This document shows, piece after piece, positions 54,115-63,178 of a DNA stretch of 64,000 nt. The stretch is taken from the NCBI RefSeq assembly GCF_000152885.1, contig NZ_CH672403.1, forward strand, positions 241,067 through 305,066, written 5' to 3'. The notes under the pieces were generated by a model. It was not told the origin of the DNA and made no database searches. It was given only the letters and a program-made list of their open reading frames with translations. How positions within the stretch are numbered: position 1 is the stretch's first letter; the number at the start of each line of letters is the position of its first letter. Both the position numbers and the translations under genes were made by a program. This stretch comes from Idiomarina baltica OS145. GTDB lineage: Bacteria > Pseudomonadota > Gammaproteobacteria > Enterobacterales > Alteromonadaceae.

Positions 54115-54135
54115 CTATTCAATATTCTGGATCTG
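54115..54135 (-). repeat. attR: Right attachment core within the yicC 3' end
   Basis: These are the last seven codons of yicC including the stop (Q-I-Q-N-I-E-stop). They are matched at 35892-35912 with four silent differences. The insertion leaves the YicC protein sequence unchanged. Confidence 0.8.
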
Positions 54136-54978
54136 CTCACGCATCTGTTCGATCAACACCTTTAGCTCGACTGCGGCGGCGGTGATTTCGGCGTTGATGG
54201 ATTTCGAGGCGAGGGTGTTCGCTTCGCGGTTGAACTCTTGCATCATAAAGTCGAGGCGTCGGCCGCAGGCGCCGCCCTTTTTCAGGATCTTGCGGGCTTC
54301 GGCGACGTGAGCGTCGAGGCGATCGAGTTCTTCGGCGACGTCGACTTTTTGCGCCAGCATGACCATTTCGGCTTCGAGGCGTTGTGGTTCGAGTTCGACT
54401 CTGGCTTCTTCAAAGCGGGTTAGTAAGCGCTCACGTTGCCATTTAACGACTTCTGGCATGCGTTCGCGTACAAAGGCGACGTGTTCGATGATGCCGTCTA
54501 AGCGTTGCTGAAGCATGGTGTTAATGGCTTCGCCTTCACTGGCTCGGTTTTCGATAAATTCGTTGAGCGCGGGTTTTACGGCGTCGAACAGTTCTTTTTG
54601 AAGCTCGTCGATATTTTGGTCGTCACTGCTGACGACGCCAGGCCATTTCAACACGTCGAGTGCGTTAATTTGTGCGTTGTGAACTTGGCGGTTAACCCAT
54701 TTGGCTTGGTTGATCACGCTCTCGGCGAGTGCTTCGTTAATCACTAACTCGCTTTGCTTGCTCTCATCCATGTGCAGGTGCAAGCGACATTCGACTTTGC
54801 CGCGCTGGAGTTGCTTGCGGAAGAGCTCACGCAGGTTGTTCTCGAGGGCGCGCACGCTCTCGGGCAGTCGAAAGTAGGTCTCTAAATAGCGTTGGTTAAC
54901 CGAGCGGATTTCCCACACGGCGCTGCCCCATTCTGCTTTGTGCTCGTAACGAGCGTAACCGGTCATACTTTGAATCAT
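54115..54978 (-). CDS. yicC: YicC family endoribonuclease
   Basis: The 287-residue protein begins MIQSMTGYARYEHKAEWG and ends with the conserved VDVAEELDRLDAHVAEARKI, FMMQEFNREANTLASKS and LIEQMREQIQNIE. YicC/YloC proteins are endoribonucleases acting in RNA turnover. I chose the ATG at 54978 because it gives the exact length and N-terminus of E. coli YicC; a frame extending 26 codons upstream has no support. Its 3' end is the island attachment site. rph and pyrE lie a few genes away, a usual neighbourhood. Confidence 0.93.
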   Translation of the reverse strand: MIQSMTGYARYEHKAEWGSAVWEIRSVNQRYLETYFRLPESVRALENNLRELFRKQLQRGKVECRLHLHMDESKQSELVINEALAESVINQAKWVNRQVHNAQINALDVLKWPGVVSSDDQNIDELQKELFDAVKPALNEFIENRASEGEAINTMLQQRLDGIIEHVAFVRERMPEVVKWQRERLLTRFEEARVELEPQRLEAEMVMLAQKVDVAEELDRLDAHVAEARKILKKGGACGRRLDFMMQEFNREANTLASKSINAEITAAAVELKVLIEQMREQIQNIE

Positions 54979-55175
54979 GGCGTATCCTACTTTTTTGTCG
55001 GGAGGTCTTTCCTTCAACCTGCCGAAAACAATGTGTGCGTTAAGCGTATAAGCCAAATATTACCTGTGCAAAGAGGCAATATGAAGTAATAGTACAAAAA
55101 AGATGTCACACTTTTCTGTGCGAGTCTGACCTTATTGAGCAACCTTTATTAAAAGTGACTCAATAGGAACGTATT

Positions 55176-56075
55176 ATGTCTTTGAAAAACCAATTTTTTA
55201 CCTTGTTATTAGGCGTGTCGTTGGGCGCTTTCAGCCTGCCCTCGCATTCGCAAGACACCGTGCTACATGCGCAGATTTCGGGTCAGGGTCAGCCGGTGGT
55301 GCTTATCCCGGGTTTAATGTCCGATGAGCGTGTTTGGCAGCAAACGGAAGCGGCGTTAGCTCAGCATTATGAGGTGCACACGCTGGCATTTGCTGGCTTT
55401 GGGGCGCATCCAAGCAATCCTCAATTACGTGAGGCATTTACTGAAAACGCAGGTGCTGCGCTAGAAAGTTATTTGCAGGAAAACAGTGCTGGCGATGCGG
55501 TGGTTATTGGGCATAGTTTGGGCGCGTTCTTAGGCTATCAACTGGCAAGCCAGCAACCTCAGGCGTTGGAATGTCTTATCGCGGTTGATGGTGTGCCGTT
55601 TTTCTCGGCGCTGCTCAGTGGTAACTCGGCGTTGACTGCTCAAGCGGTTAAACCTCAAGCACAGCAAATGCTGACGGTATATCAACAGCTCACCCCCGAA
55701 CAAATGGCGATGCAGGTGCAAATGGGGGTATCACGGCAAACCTCATCTGAGGAGAATCAAGCGCGCGTGGTCGCGATGGCAAAAACATCGGATCCTGCCA
55801 CGGTGGGCCGCGCGATGTATGAGTTGATGACCACGGATTTACGCGCTGAGGTCGCGGACCTCAACGTGCCGACGTTACAAATGGCGGCGACTGGTGGCTT
55901 CTCAACTGCCGAGCAAAAGCAGACAGCGCTTAATGCCTATCAACAGCAGATCGCTGGTGATAATGCCATCAACTTGCTAGAGTTTGCTGAGTCACGCCAT
56001 TTTATTATGTGGGATCAACCCGAGGCCTTTTTGTCGGCCGTTAATCACTTCATCGAGGAGCGCTGCCATGACTAA
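55176..56075 (+). CDS. Exported alpha/beta hydrolase
   Basis: The 299-residue protein has a signal peptide (FFTLLLGVSLGAFSLPSHSQ) and an alpha/beta hydrolase fold: VVLIPGLMSDERVWQ with the oxyanion turn, nucleophile serine in VVIGHSLGAFLG and the catalytic histidine in ESRHFIMWDQP. It should be a periplasmic esterase or related hydrolase of unknown substrate. It overlaps the following sigma-factor gene by 8 nt, so the two are co-translated and perhaps functionally tied. Confidence 0.82.
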   Translation: MSLKNQFFTLLLGVSLGAFSLPSHSQDTVLHAQISGQGQPVVLIPGLMSDERVWQQTEAALAQHYEVHTLAFAGFGAHPSNPQLREAFTENAGAALESYLQENSAGDAVVIGHSLGAFLGYQLASQQPQALECLIAVDGVPFFSALLSGNSALTAQAVKPQAQQMLTVYQQLTPEQMAMQVQMGVSRQTSSEENQARVVAMAKTSDPATVGRAMYELMTTDLRAEVADLNVPTLQMAATGGFSTAEQKQTALNAYQQQIAGDNAINLLEFAESRHFIMWDQPEAFLSAVNHFIEERCHD

Positions 56076-57147
56076 TCAAACTGCACCGTATGCGGCGCTT
56101 AACGCTTCGATTGAGCAAGCGCGCCAAGGGAATTCGCAGGCGTTCGCCGAGGTGGTCACACATACACAAAACTTAGTGGCGAGTATTGCCTTGGCCATTG
56201 TTAAAGATATCCGAGCCTCAGAAGAGGTGGCGCAAGAGGCTTATCTCATTGTCTGGCAAAAAATGAATACACTGCGTAAGACGCGTAGCTTTTTGCCCTG
56301 GCTACGACAAATCACGCGGCATTGTGCTTATCAGTGGTTAAGCAAAGAGCATGTGCGTCGTACCGACTATAGGGATAATCTCGATGAGGAGCTGGGTGCG
56401 GTACTGAGCGATGAATCACCCGAGGCGTCGCTCAGTGAGCAACAGCAGCAGGCGATTATTTATCATGCGTTGGATAAGTTGCCAGAGCAAAGCCGCGATG
56501 TCGTACTGCTGTATTACCGCGAACAGCAGTCGGCTGAGCATGTAGCGGACTTGCTAGGGATCACACCCGAGGCGGTGCGCCAGCGTTTGTCTCGCGCTCG
56601 CAAGCAGTTAGCTCAACAATTACTAAGCCGTGTGGGTAAAGCGGCGTTGCTTTCGGCGCCATCCATCAGTATTTCGACGTTACTGACAACAGGCGCGATG
56701 GTGGGTAGTGCACCTGCCGCTGCGGCGGGCTTTTCGTTGACCTCTGGTGTTGCCACAAGCGTGAAGTGGTTAGCATTATTAGGTGCCATGGCGGTCACTA
56801 TTCTCGGTGGTTTGGCGGGTTTGTTTATCGGCTCTCACCGCGCGCAGAAGATGGCAGCTAACGACGCTATTCGCCAACAGTTGGTGCGAATGCGTAATCA
56901 GGCTGCAGTATTCATGATCGTTGTCGGTAGCTTGTTTATTCTAAGTTACGAGGTTGATCCCGGCTGGTTACTGCCGACACTCAGTTATCTAGTGCTATTG
57001 CTGGGCATTCTAACCTATCAACGCCGAGTGCAGCGTTTGGTATGCTCCGGTGGTCGGTCACTGAGCTGCTATTTGGGGCTAGCGCTTGGGCTTGGTGGCG
57101 GTCTAACTGGCTTCTTTGCGGGATTAATACTGAGTGGTCGTCTCTAA
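56068..57147 (+). CDS. ECF-type sigma factor fused to a membrane domain
   Basis: The 359-residue protein has sigma region 2 (about 20-85; VKDIRASEEVAQEAYLIVWQ) and region 4 (about 130-180; LPEQSRDVVLLYYREQQSAE then LLGITPEAVRQRLSRARKQL). The C-terminal half (about 200-355) has about five membrane segments. Ordinary ECF factors end after region 4, so this one is membrane-tethered; the membrane part may replace a separate anti-sigma factor. I chose the ATG at 56068 after GAGGAG, inside the end of the hydrolase gene. A terminator overlaps its stop codon. Confidence 0.82.
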   Translation: MTNQTAPYAALNASIEQARQGNSQAFAEVVTHTQNLVASIALAIVKDIRASEEVAQEAYLIVWQKMNTLRKTRSFLPWLRQITRHCAYQWLSKEHVRRTDYRDNLDEELGAVLSDESPEASLSEQQQQAIIYHALDKLPEQSRDVVLLYYREQQSAEHVADLLGITPEAVRQRLSRARKQLAQQLLSRVGKAALLSAPSISISTLLTTGAMVGSAPAAAAGFSLTSGVATSVKWLALLGAMAVTILGGLAGLFIGSHRAQKMAANDAIRQQLVRMRNQAAVFMIVVGSLFILSYEVDPGWLLPTLSYLVLLLGILTYQRRVQRLVCSGGRSLSCYLGLALGLGGGLTGFFAGLILSGRL

Positions 57148-57161
57148 CGACCACTCGTTTT
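57132..57161 (+). terminator. Terminator overlapping the sigma-factor stop codon
   Basis: GAGTGGTCG-tctctaa-CGACCACTC is a perfect 9-bp stem whose loop contains the TAA stop, followed by GTTTTA. It ends the hydrolase-sigma operon. Confidence 0.75.
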
Positions 57162-57165
57162 ACGG

Positions 57166-57753
57166 TTATTTTTTCGCGTGTTTTTCGCGGTTCTTTTGTT
57201 TTTGTTCCGCGTTCTTCTTCATCATGATATACACCGCGCCGCGTCCACCATGGTGGCGCTGTGCGCTATGAAACGCGAGTACTGGCGGCATTTCACGCAG
57301 CCATTTATTCACATAGCTTTTTATCAGCGCGGGATGCGGTTTACTGTGTTTACCTTGTCCGTGAATAATCAGTGCCGTGCGTATACCGGCGTTATGGCAA
57401 TCCTGAATAAAGTTAAATACTGCGGTACGCGCCTCGCGCAGCGTATGCTGGTGCAAATTGAGACTCGCTTCCATGGTGTAACGGCCTTGTTTAAGCCGTT
57501 TGTACACGCCTTCTTGCACGCCATCGCGCCGAAATTCGATGCATTCCTCTGGCTCCACCAACTCAACATACTCGGTCGATAAAAAGTTAACGTTTTCTTG
57601 TTCTTCGGCTTCAGCCGCACGGCGCCGCTCCTTTTGTGCCAATGTTGGCTCAAAAGCAGTGCGAATGTCTGCAACTTCCTCACCCACCAAGGGTGTTACG
57701 TCGTTCATTTCTTGGCGGAACAATTCAAATTCTTCGTCTTTTGAACGCGACAT
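57166..57753 (-). CDS. smrA: Smr-domain DNA endonuclease SmrA-like
   Basis: The 195-residue protein has a charged N-terminal extension and a C-terminal Smr domain: SLNLHQHTLREARTAVFNF, TALIIHGQGKHSKPHPALIK and HGGRGAVYIMMKK. The domain is related to the nicking module of MutS2 and cuts DNA or RNA in characterised members. The order of motifs matches E. coli SmrA. It ends in a basic tail. It is convergent with the sigma-factor gene and divergent from rph. Confidence 0.87.
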   Translation of the reverse strand: MSRSKDEEFELFRQEMNDVTPLVGEEVADIRTAFEPTLAQKERRRAAEAEEQENVNFLSTEYVELVEPEECIEFRRDGVQEGVYKRLKQGRYTMEASLNLHQHTLREARTAVFNFIQDCHNAGIRTALIIHGQGKHSKPHPALIKSYVNKWLREMPPVLAFHSAQRHHGGRGAVYIMMKKNAEQKQKNREKHAKK

Positions 57754-57907
57754 ACGGCCTCCCGTTCAGTGATTACCACGTGTTTTCAGCTTGCGTTAGT
57801 TTAATACGTTACAGAACGATTCGCGATCCATTCAACGGTCAAATTTGCTACACTAACGGCTAATTCGTTTTACTTATCCCCGTTTACTATCAAATAAAGG
57901 AGATGCC

Positions 57908-58621
57908 ATGCGTCCAAGTGGTCGTACTGCCCAACAAATTCGCCCGGTCACCATCACGCGTAACTTCACCAAACATGCCGAGGGTTCAGTTCTGATTGAA
58001 TTCGGCGATACTAAGGTGTTGTGTAATGCCACGGTTGAAGCCGGTGTGCCACGCTTTTTAAAAGGTCAGGGACAAGGTTGGGTGACCGCTGAATACAGCA
58101 TGCTCCCACGCTCTACCCACACTCGCTCGCAGCGCGAAGCTGCGCGTGGCAAGCAAGGTGGTCGCACGATGGAAATCCAGCGGTTAATCGCGCGTTCTTT
58201 GCGTGCTTGCATCGACCTTAAGGCGCTCGGCGAAAACACCATTACGCTCGACTGCGACGTATTGCAGGCTGACGGTGGTACACGTACCGCCTCAATTACC
58301 GGTGCTTGCGTGGCGTTGGTTGATGCGCTGAACTACATGCGCGCTAGCAAAATGGTTAAGGTCAATCCGTTAAAAGAAATGGTTGCGGCGATTTCTGTCG
58401 GCATTGTTGATGGCGATGCCGTGAGCGACTTAGAGTACATTGAAGATTCTCAAGCCGAGACTGACATGAACGTTGTGATGACGGAAGCCGGTAAGTTCAT
58501 TGAAATCCAAGGCACCGCTGAGGGTGAGGCATTTAGTTACGACGAGATGCAAAGCCTAGTCGACATTGCGCGTGTCAGCATTAAAGAATTGATCGATATC
58601 CAAAAAGCAGCATTGGCATAA
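57908..58621 (+). CDS. rph: Ribonuclease PH
   Basis: This 237-residue phosphorolytic 3'-5' exoribonuclease trims tRNA 3' ends. It starts [20 protein letters not shown] and has [39 protein letters not shown] and the C-terminal [12 protein letters not shown], all standard. The length matches E. coli Rph before its K-12 frameshift. The start has AAAGGAG. pyrE follows after 9 nt in the usual rph-pyrE order. Confidence 0.96.
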   Translation: MRPSGRTAQQIRPVTITRNFTKHAEGSVLIEFGDTKVLCNATVEAGVPRFLKGQGQGWVTAEYSMLPRSTHTRSQREAARGKQGGRTMEIQRLIARSLRACIDLKALGENTITLDCDVLQADGGTRTASITGACVALVDALNYMRASKMVKVNPLKEMVAAISVGIVDGDAVSDLEYIEDSQAETDMNVVMTEAGKFIEIQGTAEGEAFSYDEMQSLVDIARVSIKELIDIQKAALA

Positions 58622-58630
58622 GGGATCAGC

Positions 58631-59275
58631 ATGAAAACCTATCAAAAAGAGTTTATCGAGTTTGCGATTGAGCGCGGTGTACTAAAATTTGGTGAGTTTA
58701 CGCTGAAATCCGGTCGCACCAGTCCTTACTTTTTTAATGCAGGCTTGTTTAACAAAGGTTCTGACTTGGCGAAGTTAGGGCGCTTTTACGCAGCGGCGTT
58801 AAAAGACTCAGGCATCGACTTTGATGTGTTGTTTGGTCCAGCCTACAAGGGTATTCCTATCGCCAGCGCGACGGCCGTAGCCTTGTTTGATCATTTTCAG
58901 ACCGATACCCCTTACTGCTTTAATCGTAAAGAGAAAAAGGACCACGGCGAAGGGGGTAACTTAGTCGGTTCACCCCTTGAGGGTCGCGTGATGTTGGTCG
59001 ATGATGTGATCACCGCGGGCACGGCAATTCGTGAATCCATGGATATTGTTGAGCAAAACGGTGCGCAGCTCGCGGGTGTGTTGATTGCCTTAGATCGTCA
59101 AGAAAAAGGCAAAGGCGAGCTATCCGCGATTCAGGAAGTTGAACGTGACTTTAATGCGCAAGTGATTGCGATTGTCTCACTGAACGATGTGATTGAGTAT
59201 CTTAAGGACGACGAGCAGTTTAAAGCGCACTTACCTGCGGTTGAAGCGTATCGCGCTCAATACGGTGTAGCATAA
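58631..59275 (+). CDS. pyrE: Orotate phosphoribosyltransferase
   Basis: This 214-residue enzyme of de novo pyrimidine synthesis converts orotate and PRPP to OMP. Motifs seen are [55 protein letters not shown] and the PRPP loop [17 protein letters not shown]. It is translated from an AAGGG site just after rph. A strong bidirectional terminator follows. Confidence 0.97.
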   Translation: MKTYQKEFIEFAIERGVLKFGEFTLKSGRTSPYFFNAGLFNKGSDLAKLGRFYAAALKDSGIDFDVLFGPAYKGIPIASATAVALFDHFQTDTPYCFNRKEKKDHGEGGNLVGSPLEGRVMLVDDVITAGTAIRESMDIVEQNGAQLAGVLIALDRQEKGKGELSAIQEVERDFNAQVIAIVSLNDVIEYLKDDEQFKAHLPAVEAYRAQYGVA

Positions 59276-59303
59276 CGCGCTACGCCACTAAAAGGCAGCG
59301 CAT

Positions 59304-59341
59304 AAAAAAGCTCGCCTCCGTGCCAACGGGGCGAGCTTTTT
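59304..59341. terminator. Bidirectional terminator after pyrE
   Basis: AAAAAGCTCGCC and GGCGAGCTTTTT are perfect 12-bp arms with further pairing (CCGT/ACGG) near the loop. T-runs on both strands serve pyrE and the convergent gene ending at 59358. Confidence 0.9.
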
Positions 59342-59357
59342 AGTAACTAGGTGCTAC

Positions 59358-61055
59358 TTACAGTTTTTCTTCAGGCTGATAAGCAATACCGATTTTACCG
59401 TTAATCACTTGGCATTCACCACCGGCTTCAGCGGTACGGCTTGCGTCGTTGATACGCGCGATCAAGCGATAGTCTTTATTCAGAAGCGTTACTTCGTTGC
59501 GTTCTTCACCACACAACACGCGAATCGAATCAACTAAACCGCGATCGGTTAAGAAATTGGTGGTTGGGTTCTCTTTTACAATACCTGACTGGTCCGAGAA
59601 TTCCGCAGTTTGTAAGCCATACGGATTCATCATACCGGACGCACCAGCGACTAAATAATGGAAGGTGCTTGCGACCGCCGTAGGCACCGATTGTGCGTTT
59701 TCTACAAAGAACACGCCTCGCTCGCCGACAATATCAAATAGACCTTTCTCAAGGTTCACTTTCATGGCGGTATTCTCATCAATCCCTAGCGAGAGCGGTG
59801 TACCACTATCGCCCGCGAGACGGATCAAGCGACCATAACGACCTTTATCAGAGAAGTCGCTATCCAAAATACCAAAGTGAAACAGCCCTAAACCGCCCAA
59901 TGGATGAAACGTCAGCGTGTCTGGGTTGGTATTGGTTGGACAGGTTGCATCCAAATCACAACCGAACGGTGGTGGCTCAGAAGCAAAGGCGCCGTCTTTT
60001 ATCGCTGATTCGGTGGTGCCGTTAGAAATCATCGGTTTAGATGTCAGCGCAACAGCACCCGCGCCGTTACCACCTACCACTAGACGCTTCGATTGCACGA
60101 AGCTAACGATGTCGCGTAACAAATCAGACGGCTGGTTATCTTCATTAATAAAGGTTGAGCGGGTAAGGTTCGCATCACCATCATTGATAAAAATCGCATT
60201 GGCTTGGCGCACCATCTTTAAGGCTTCTTTGGGCGCTTTACAAAACTCAACCTGTTGCTGATAGCGGTCGCGATACACACGGTCTCGCGCATATGCACCG
60301 AGCACTTCCTCTTGCACGTCAGCCAATTCGTCACAACGACCCTCTTGTTGCGCTTTAATTAAAGCCGCATCAACCGGGAACCAATGCGGCTCAGCTCCCA
60401 ACTGACTGAACAAGTCCATGTAGTAATCGACTTCGTTGTAAGGATCGCGCGATGACGACGTCGTGAAGAAGACCACGGGCTTCTTGCTGTCATCAAAGCG
60501 AGTGGTCTTCGCCATATCAACGAACTGACGATAGATATCGATCGCAGGTTTATTCTGCGACTCATTTAAATTAATCTTTTCATCGAGCTCAGCAGGGACT
60601 GGCATTTCGAGTAAGTCGACCAGCTTGTTCCACTCAGCTTCAGATAATGAATTGTACGTTTTTAATGTGGCACGACGAGTAAATTCACGCATGAACACGC
60701 GTTCTGTGATGATTTCCTCGTTCATACGGTCATAAATGAGCTTTAACGCTTCGTCGACCTTCTTTCGAGCCTCTTCACGAAAGCCGGTCCAGTATTCATC
60801 TGAAACAGCCGTCTTGATTGACTTCTCCGACAAGTCGATATACCGATTAGTACGCATTGTCTTGCTATCAATCCAGTCGGTTTCGTTACAGCTATCGGAC
60901 GCCATGCTCGTGCAGAGCGTTAAACCGCCCCCGGCCAACATTAAGTGGCGGTAACCATCATCTTTGATGGTTGGCTGTTCTTGTGCGGATACCGCACTGG
61001 TCATCAGTCCTGCAAGCACGATGCTGAGGCTTGATGCGATCCATCCTTTATTCAT
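59358..61055 (-). CDS. Exported cyanophycinase-like (S51 superfamily) protein lacking the catalytic serine
   Basis: The 565-residue protein has a signal peptide (ending AVSAQEQ) and a C-terminal part like cyanophycinase: a nucleotide-like strand ANAIFINDGDANLTRSTFIN, the nucleophile loop RLVVGGNGAGAVAL, and the family motif SLGIDENTAMKV. In active S51 enzymes the loop is G-x-S-A-G-A; here the serine position is glycine, so the classical serine protease mechanism should fail. An extra helical domain (about 80-170) precedes it. It is periplasmic or secreted. A binding or altered-catalysis role is possible. Confidence 0.7.
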   Translation of the reverse strand: MNKGWIASSLSIVLAGLMTSAVSAQEQPTIKDDGYRHLMLAGGGLTLCTSMASDSCNETDWIDSKTMRTNRYIDLSEKSIKTAVSDEYWTGFREEARKKVDEALKLIYDRMNEEIITERVFMREFTRRATLKTYNSLSEAEWNKLVDLLEMPVPAELDEKINLNESQNKPAIDIYRQFVDMAKTTRFDDSKKPVVFFTTSSSRDPYNEVDYYMDLFSQLGAEPHWFPVDAALIKAQQEGRCDELADVQEEVLGAYARDRVYRDRYQQQVEFCKAPKEALKMVRQANAIFINDGDANLTRSTFINEDNQPSDLLRDIVSFVQSKRLVVGGNGAGAVALTSKPMISNGTTESAIKDGAFASEPPPFGCDLDATCPTNTNPDTLTFHPLGGLGLFHFGILDSDFSDKGRYGRLIRLAGDSGTPLSLGIDENTAMKVNLEKGLFDIVGERGVFFVENAQSVPTAVASTFHYLVAGASGMMNPYGLQTAEFSDQSGIVKENPTTNFLTDRGLVDSIRVLCGEERNEVTLLNKDYRLIARINDASRTAEAGGECQVINGKIGIAYQPEEKL

Positions 61056-61186
61056 GAGACACCCTTCTGATTACTGCAAAGTTGCGGGTTAATGAATCCT
61101 AGTATAACGGGTCAATGGATAAAAATCGCTCTCAGTTTTATCAACATCGACCCCATCTGCTCTGACCTCAATAAGAAGAATAAATT

Positions 61187-61214
61187 CAATCACCCTGCGG
61201 GTGTTGGATTTTTG
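61187..61214 (+). terminator. Terminator-like hairpin upstream of the solute-binding gene
   Basis: CAATCACCC-tgc-GGGTGTTG (one bulge) is followed by GATTTTTG. No gene ends just before it, so it may be a leader attenuator for the gene at 61285. The stem is short. Confidence 0.3.
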
Positions 61215-61284
61215 TAAATGCTGTGCATAATACCCTGCAATTGATATACTTCTGAGGTCAAATTGACCAAGGTTCTGTGTTCTG

Positions 61285-62664
61285 GTGATTAACTTATTTC
61301 GCGCTATCGTTTTTTCTACGCTTTTTTTTGTAAGTGGGCAGCCTCATGCGCAGCAATCATCAAGCAACCTATCGACTGACTTAAAATTAGACGATGAGCA
61401 AACAACCCAAACGCTCGTCTTTCGAGCGCCGCAAGACGGTCCATTGCCGGAGCTCGTTCAGTCGATATTAGAAGAAGCCTATGCTGAACTTAATATTAAA
61501 CTACGCTATGAGTCTTTGCCGCGCCTACGCGGCGAACAGCTGGCTTCCGAGGGGATCATTGCTGGTGAGTTAGGGCGCATTCCTGGCCTATCTGAGCAAC
61601 TCACCAATCTCATTCGTGTCGATTTTCCGATCTATGAGTTTTCCTTGCTTCTTATCGCCGACCCTTCACAGTGTGGTGTCTGTACGCCCGATAAGTTAAG
61701 TAATTTGGCTTACTTAAGTGGTTTACGCGCCGGTGATGAAGTGGTTGATTCTTACCAACTGGATATTCCGATTGCAAAGCCCATCAAATTAGAGCAGGTA
61801 ATCAAGCTAATGGATGCGGGCCGCGTTGAAGCAGCGCTGATGGCTGACTTTCAGTATCGTGGTTCCGCGCTACATGACCGCGATGATTTGATTGTTTACG
61901 AAATTAAGCGCTATCAAGGCTATCACTATTTACATAAGAAGCACGCAGATCTCATTCCTGATTTATTAAGCACTCTAAAACTAATGCAAGCGACCGGTAG
62001 GATCACGGCATTGCGAGAAACGTATCAATCAAAAATCGCGCGTCCCATCACGCCCGTTCGTATTCCAAATCCATTAATTGGTGCCAGTGCGTTAATGCCC
62101 CGGCAAACCGAGATGGACGGTGAAGGAAGCTTGTGGCAACGGTTCATTGAACTAACTGCCGATTGGGCTGAACAGGTTGAAACCGAAACTTCGAACTGGC
62201 CGCGTGCTAAACAACTCGTTGACTCCGGGAAAGCACAAGTTCTCGTTGGAATCCGAGAAGAACAGATTGATCAACGCTTTATCAAAACAGAACATGCCTT
62301 CGCTCGCAGTGCGCCTGTATATCTATTTAGCAAAACTCAAGCAGCGATAGACGATACGCTTGACCACAAGAATGTAAGTTTGTGCGTTGCGGGTGGCGAC
62401 TATCAACACTCATTGCTACCCTCAAATGCCAATATTTACACCGCGAATACGTCATTAGACTGCTTTGCACTATTGGATATGGGTCGAGTTGCAGGTGTTG
62501 TCGATTACGCGGCCAACTTACCAGACTGGATGGAGACGCCGTATGAACGTTACGCGTTGAGTGACGAAGTGCCACTCTATTTAGCATTCAAAGACAACGC
62601 ACAAGGTCAGCTACTGCGCAGTCTGTTTGATAAAGCAATTAAAAACGCTATACCGCGCCCTTAA
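61285..62664 (+). CDS. Tandem periplasmic solute-binding-like protein
   Basis: The 459-residue protein has a signal peptide (ending QPHAQ) and two successive domains of the type 3 extracellular solute-binding fold. The first (about 40-255) contains [20 protein letters not shown] and [13 protein letters not shown]; the second (about 270-455) contains [18 protein letters not shown] and [17 protein letters not shown]. No transporter genes adjoin, so a sensing or scavenging function is as likely as uptake. The start is a GTG with a distant AAGG. Its end overlaps trmL tail-to-tail by 17 nt. Confidence 0.7.
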   Translation: MINLFRAIVFSTLFFVSGQPHAQQSSSNLSTDLKLDDEQTTQTLVFRAPQDGPLPELVQSILEEAYAELNIKLRYESLPRLRGEQLASEGIIAGELGRIPGLSEQLTNLIRVDFPIYEFSLLLIADPSQCGVCTPDKLSNLAYLSGLRAGDEVVDSYQLDIPIAKPIKLEQVIKLMDAGRVEAALMADFQYRGSALHDRDDLIVYEIKRYQGYHYLHKKHADLIPDLLSTLKLMQATGRITALRETYQSKIARPITPVRIPNPLIGASALMPRQTEMDGEGSLWQRFIELTADWAEQVETETSNWPRAKQLVDSGKAQVLVGIREEQIDQRFIKTEHAFARSAPVYLFSKTQAAIDDTLDHKNVSLCVAGGDYQHSLLPSNANIYTANTSLDCFALLDMGRVAGVVDYAANLPDWMETPYERYALSDEVPLYLAFKDNAQGQLLRSLFDKAIKNAIPRP

Positions 62665-63112
62665 AACCCAACTGACGCCAGGCTTCATACGTAAAAATCG
62701 CGACTGAATTTGATAAGTTTAAGCTCCGGCTATCTGGCACCATTGGTAGACGTAACCAATTTTCCTGCGGAAATGTCTGTAAAACGTCCATCGGCAACCC
62801 GCGCGTTTCGGGACCAAACAACAGTACATCATTTTCCTCGTACGCGACCTCGGTGTAACGTGTTGAGCCTTTCGTCGTGCACGCAAAAATGCGGTTATAA
62901 TCCACGTTTTCTAGAAAGTCCGACCAATTTTTATGGATTTTCACTTGGGTAAGGGCGTGGTAGTCCAAGCCAGCACGGCGCACCTTCTTCTCATCTAAGT
63001 CGAAACCCAGAGGTTCGATAAGATGCAATTGCATGCCCGTATTCGCCGCCAAGCGAATAACATTACCCGTGTTCGGTGGTATTTCCGGTTCAAATAAGAC
63101 CAAATGCAACAT
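62648..63112 (-). CDS. trmL: tRNA (cytidine/uridine-34 2'-O)-methyltransferase TrmL
   Basis: The 154-residue SPOUT methyltransferase has [20 protein letters not shown] at the start, [11 protein letters not shown] in the middle and the AdoMet knot region [20 protein letters not shown] at the end, with conserved N and S residues. It methylates the wobble ribose of leucine tRNAs. Length and motifs match E. coli TrmL (YibK). Confidence 0.95.
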   Translation of the reverse strand: MLHLVLFEPEIPPNTGNVIRLAANTGMQLHLIEPLGFDLDEKKVRRAGLDYHALTQVKIHKNWSDFLENVDYNRIFACTTKGSTRYTEVAYEENDVLLFGPETRGLPMDVLQTFPQENWLRLPMVPDSRSLNLSNSVAIFTYEAWRQLGFKGAV

Positions 63113-63178
63113 AGTGATTTTATCAGCTACTTAAAAAACGCTAGAATACCATTATCTTAATACGAGGTGTGTATCGAA

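Larger units (their letters stand above)
35892..54135. mobile_element. Integrative defence island at the 3' end of yicC
   Basis: The about 18.2-kb unit is bounded by the two yicC 3'-end cores. Its integrase gene lies at the right edge beside yicC, and TTGTCACCA repeat pairs lie inside both ends. The 3' end of yicC is a known site for integrative elements, such as the mobilisable genomic islands of Vibrio and enterobacteria. Cargo: XRE regulator and nuclease-like gene, membrane protein, resolvase-like gene, mcrBC with an EVE domain, hsdMSR, unknown membrane gene, Gp2-like and AlpA genes. No conjugation genes are present, so it would need a helper to move between cells. Confidence 0.82.

Noticed and set aside
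54979-55056. 26-codon N-terminal extension of yicC
   Set aside because: The shorter form matches YicC length and start exactly.
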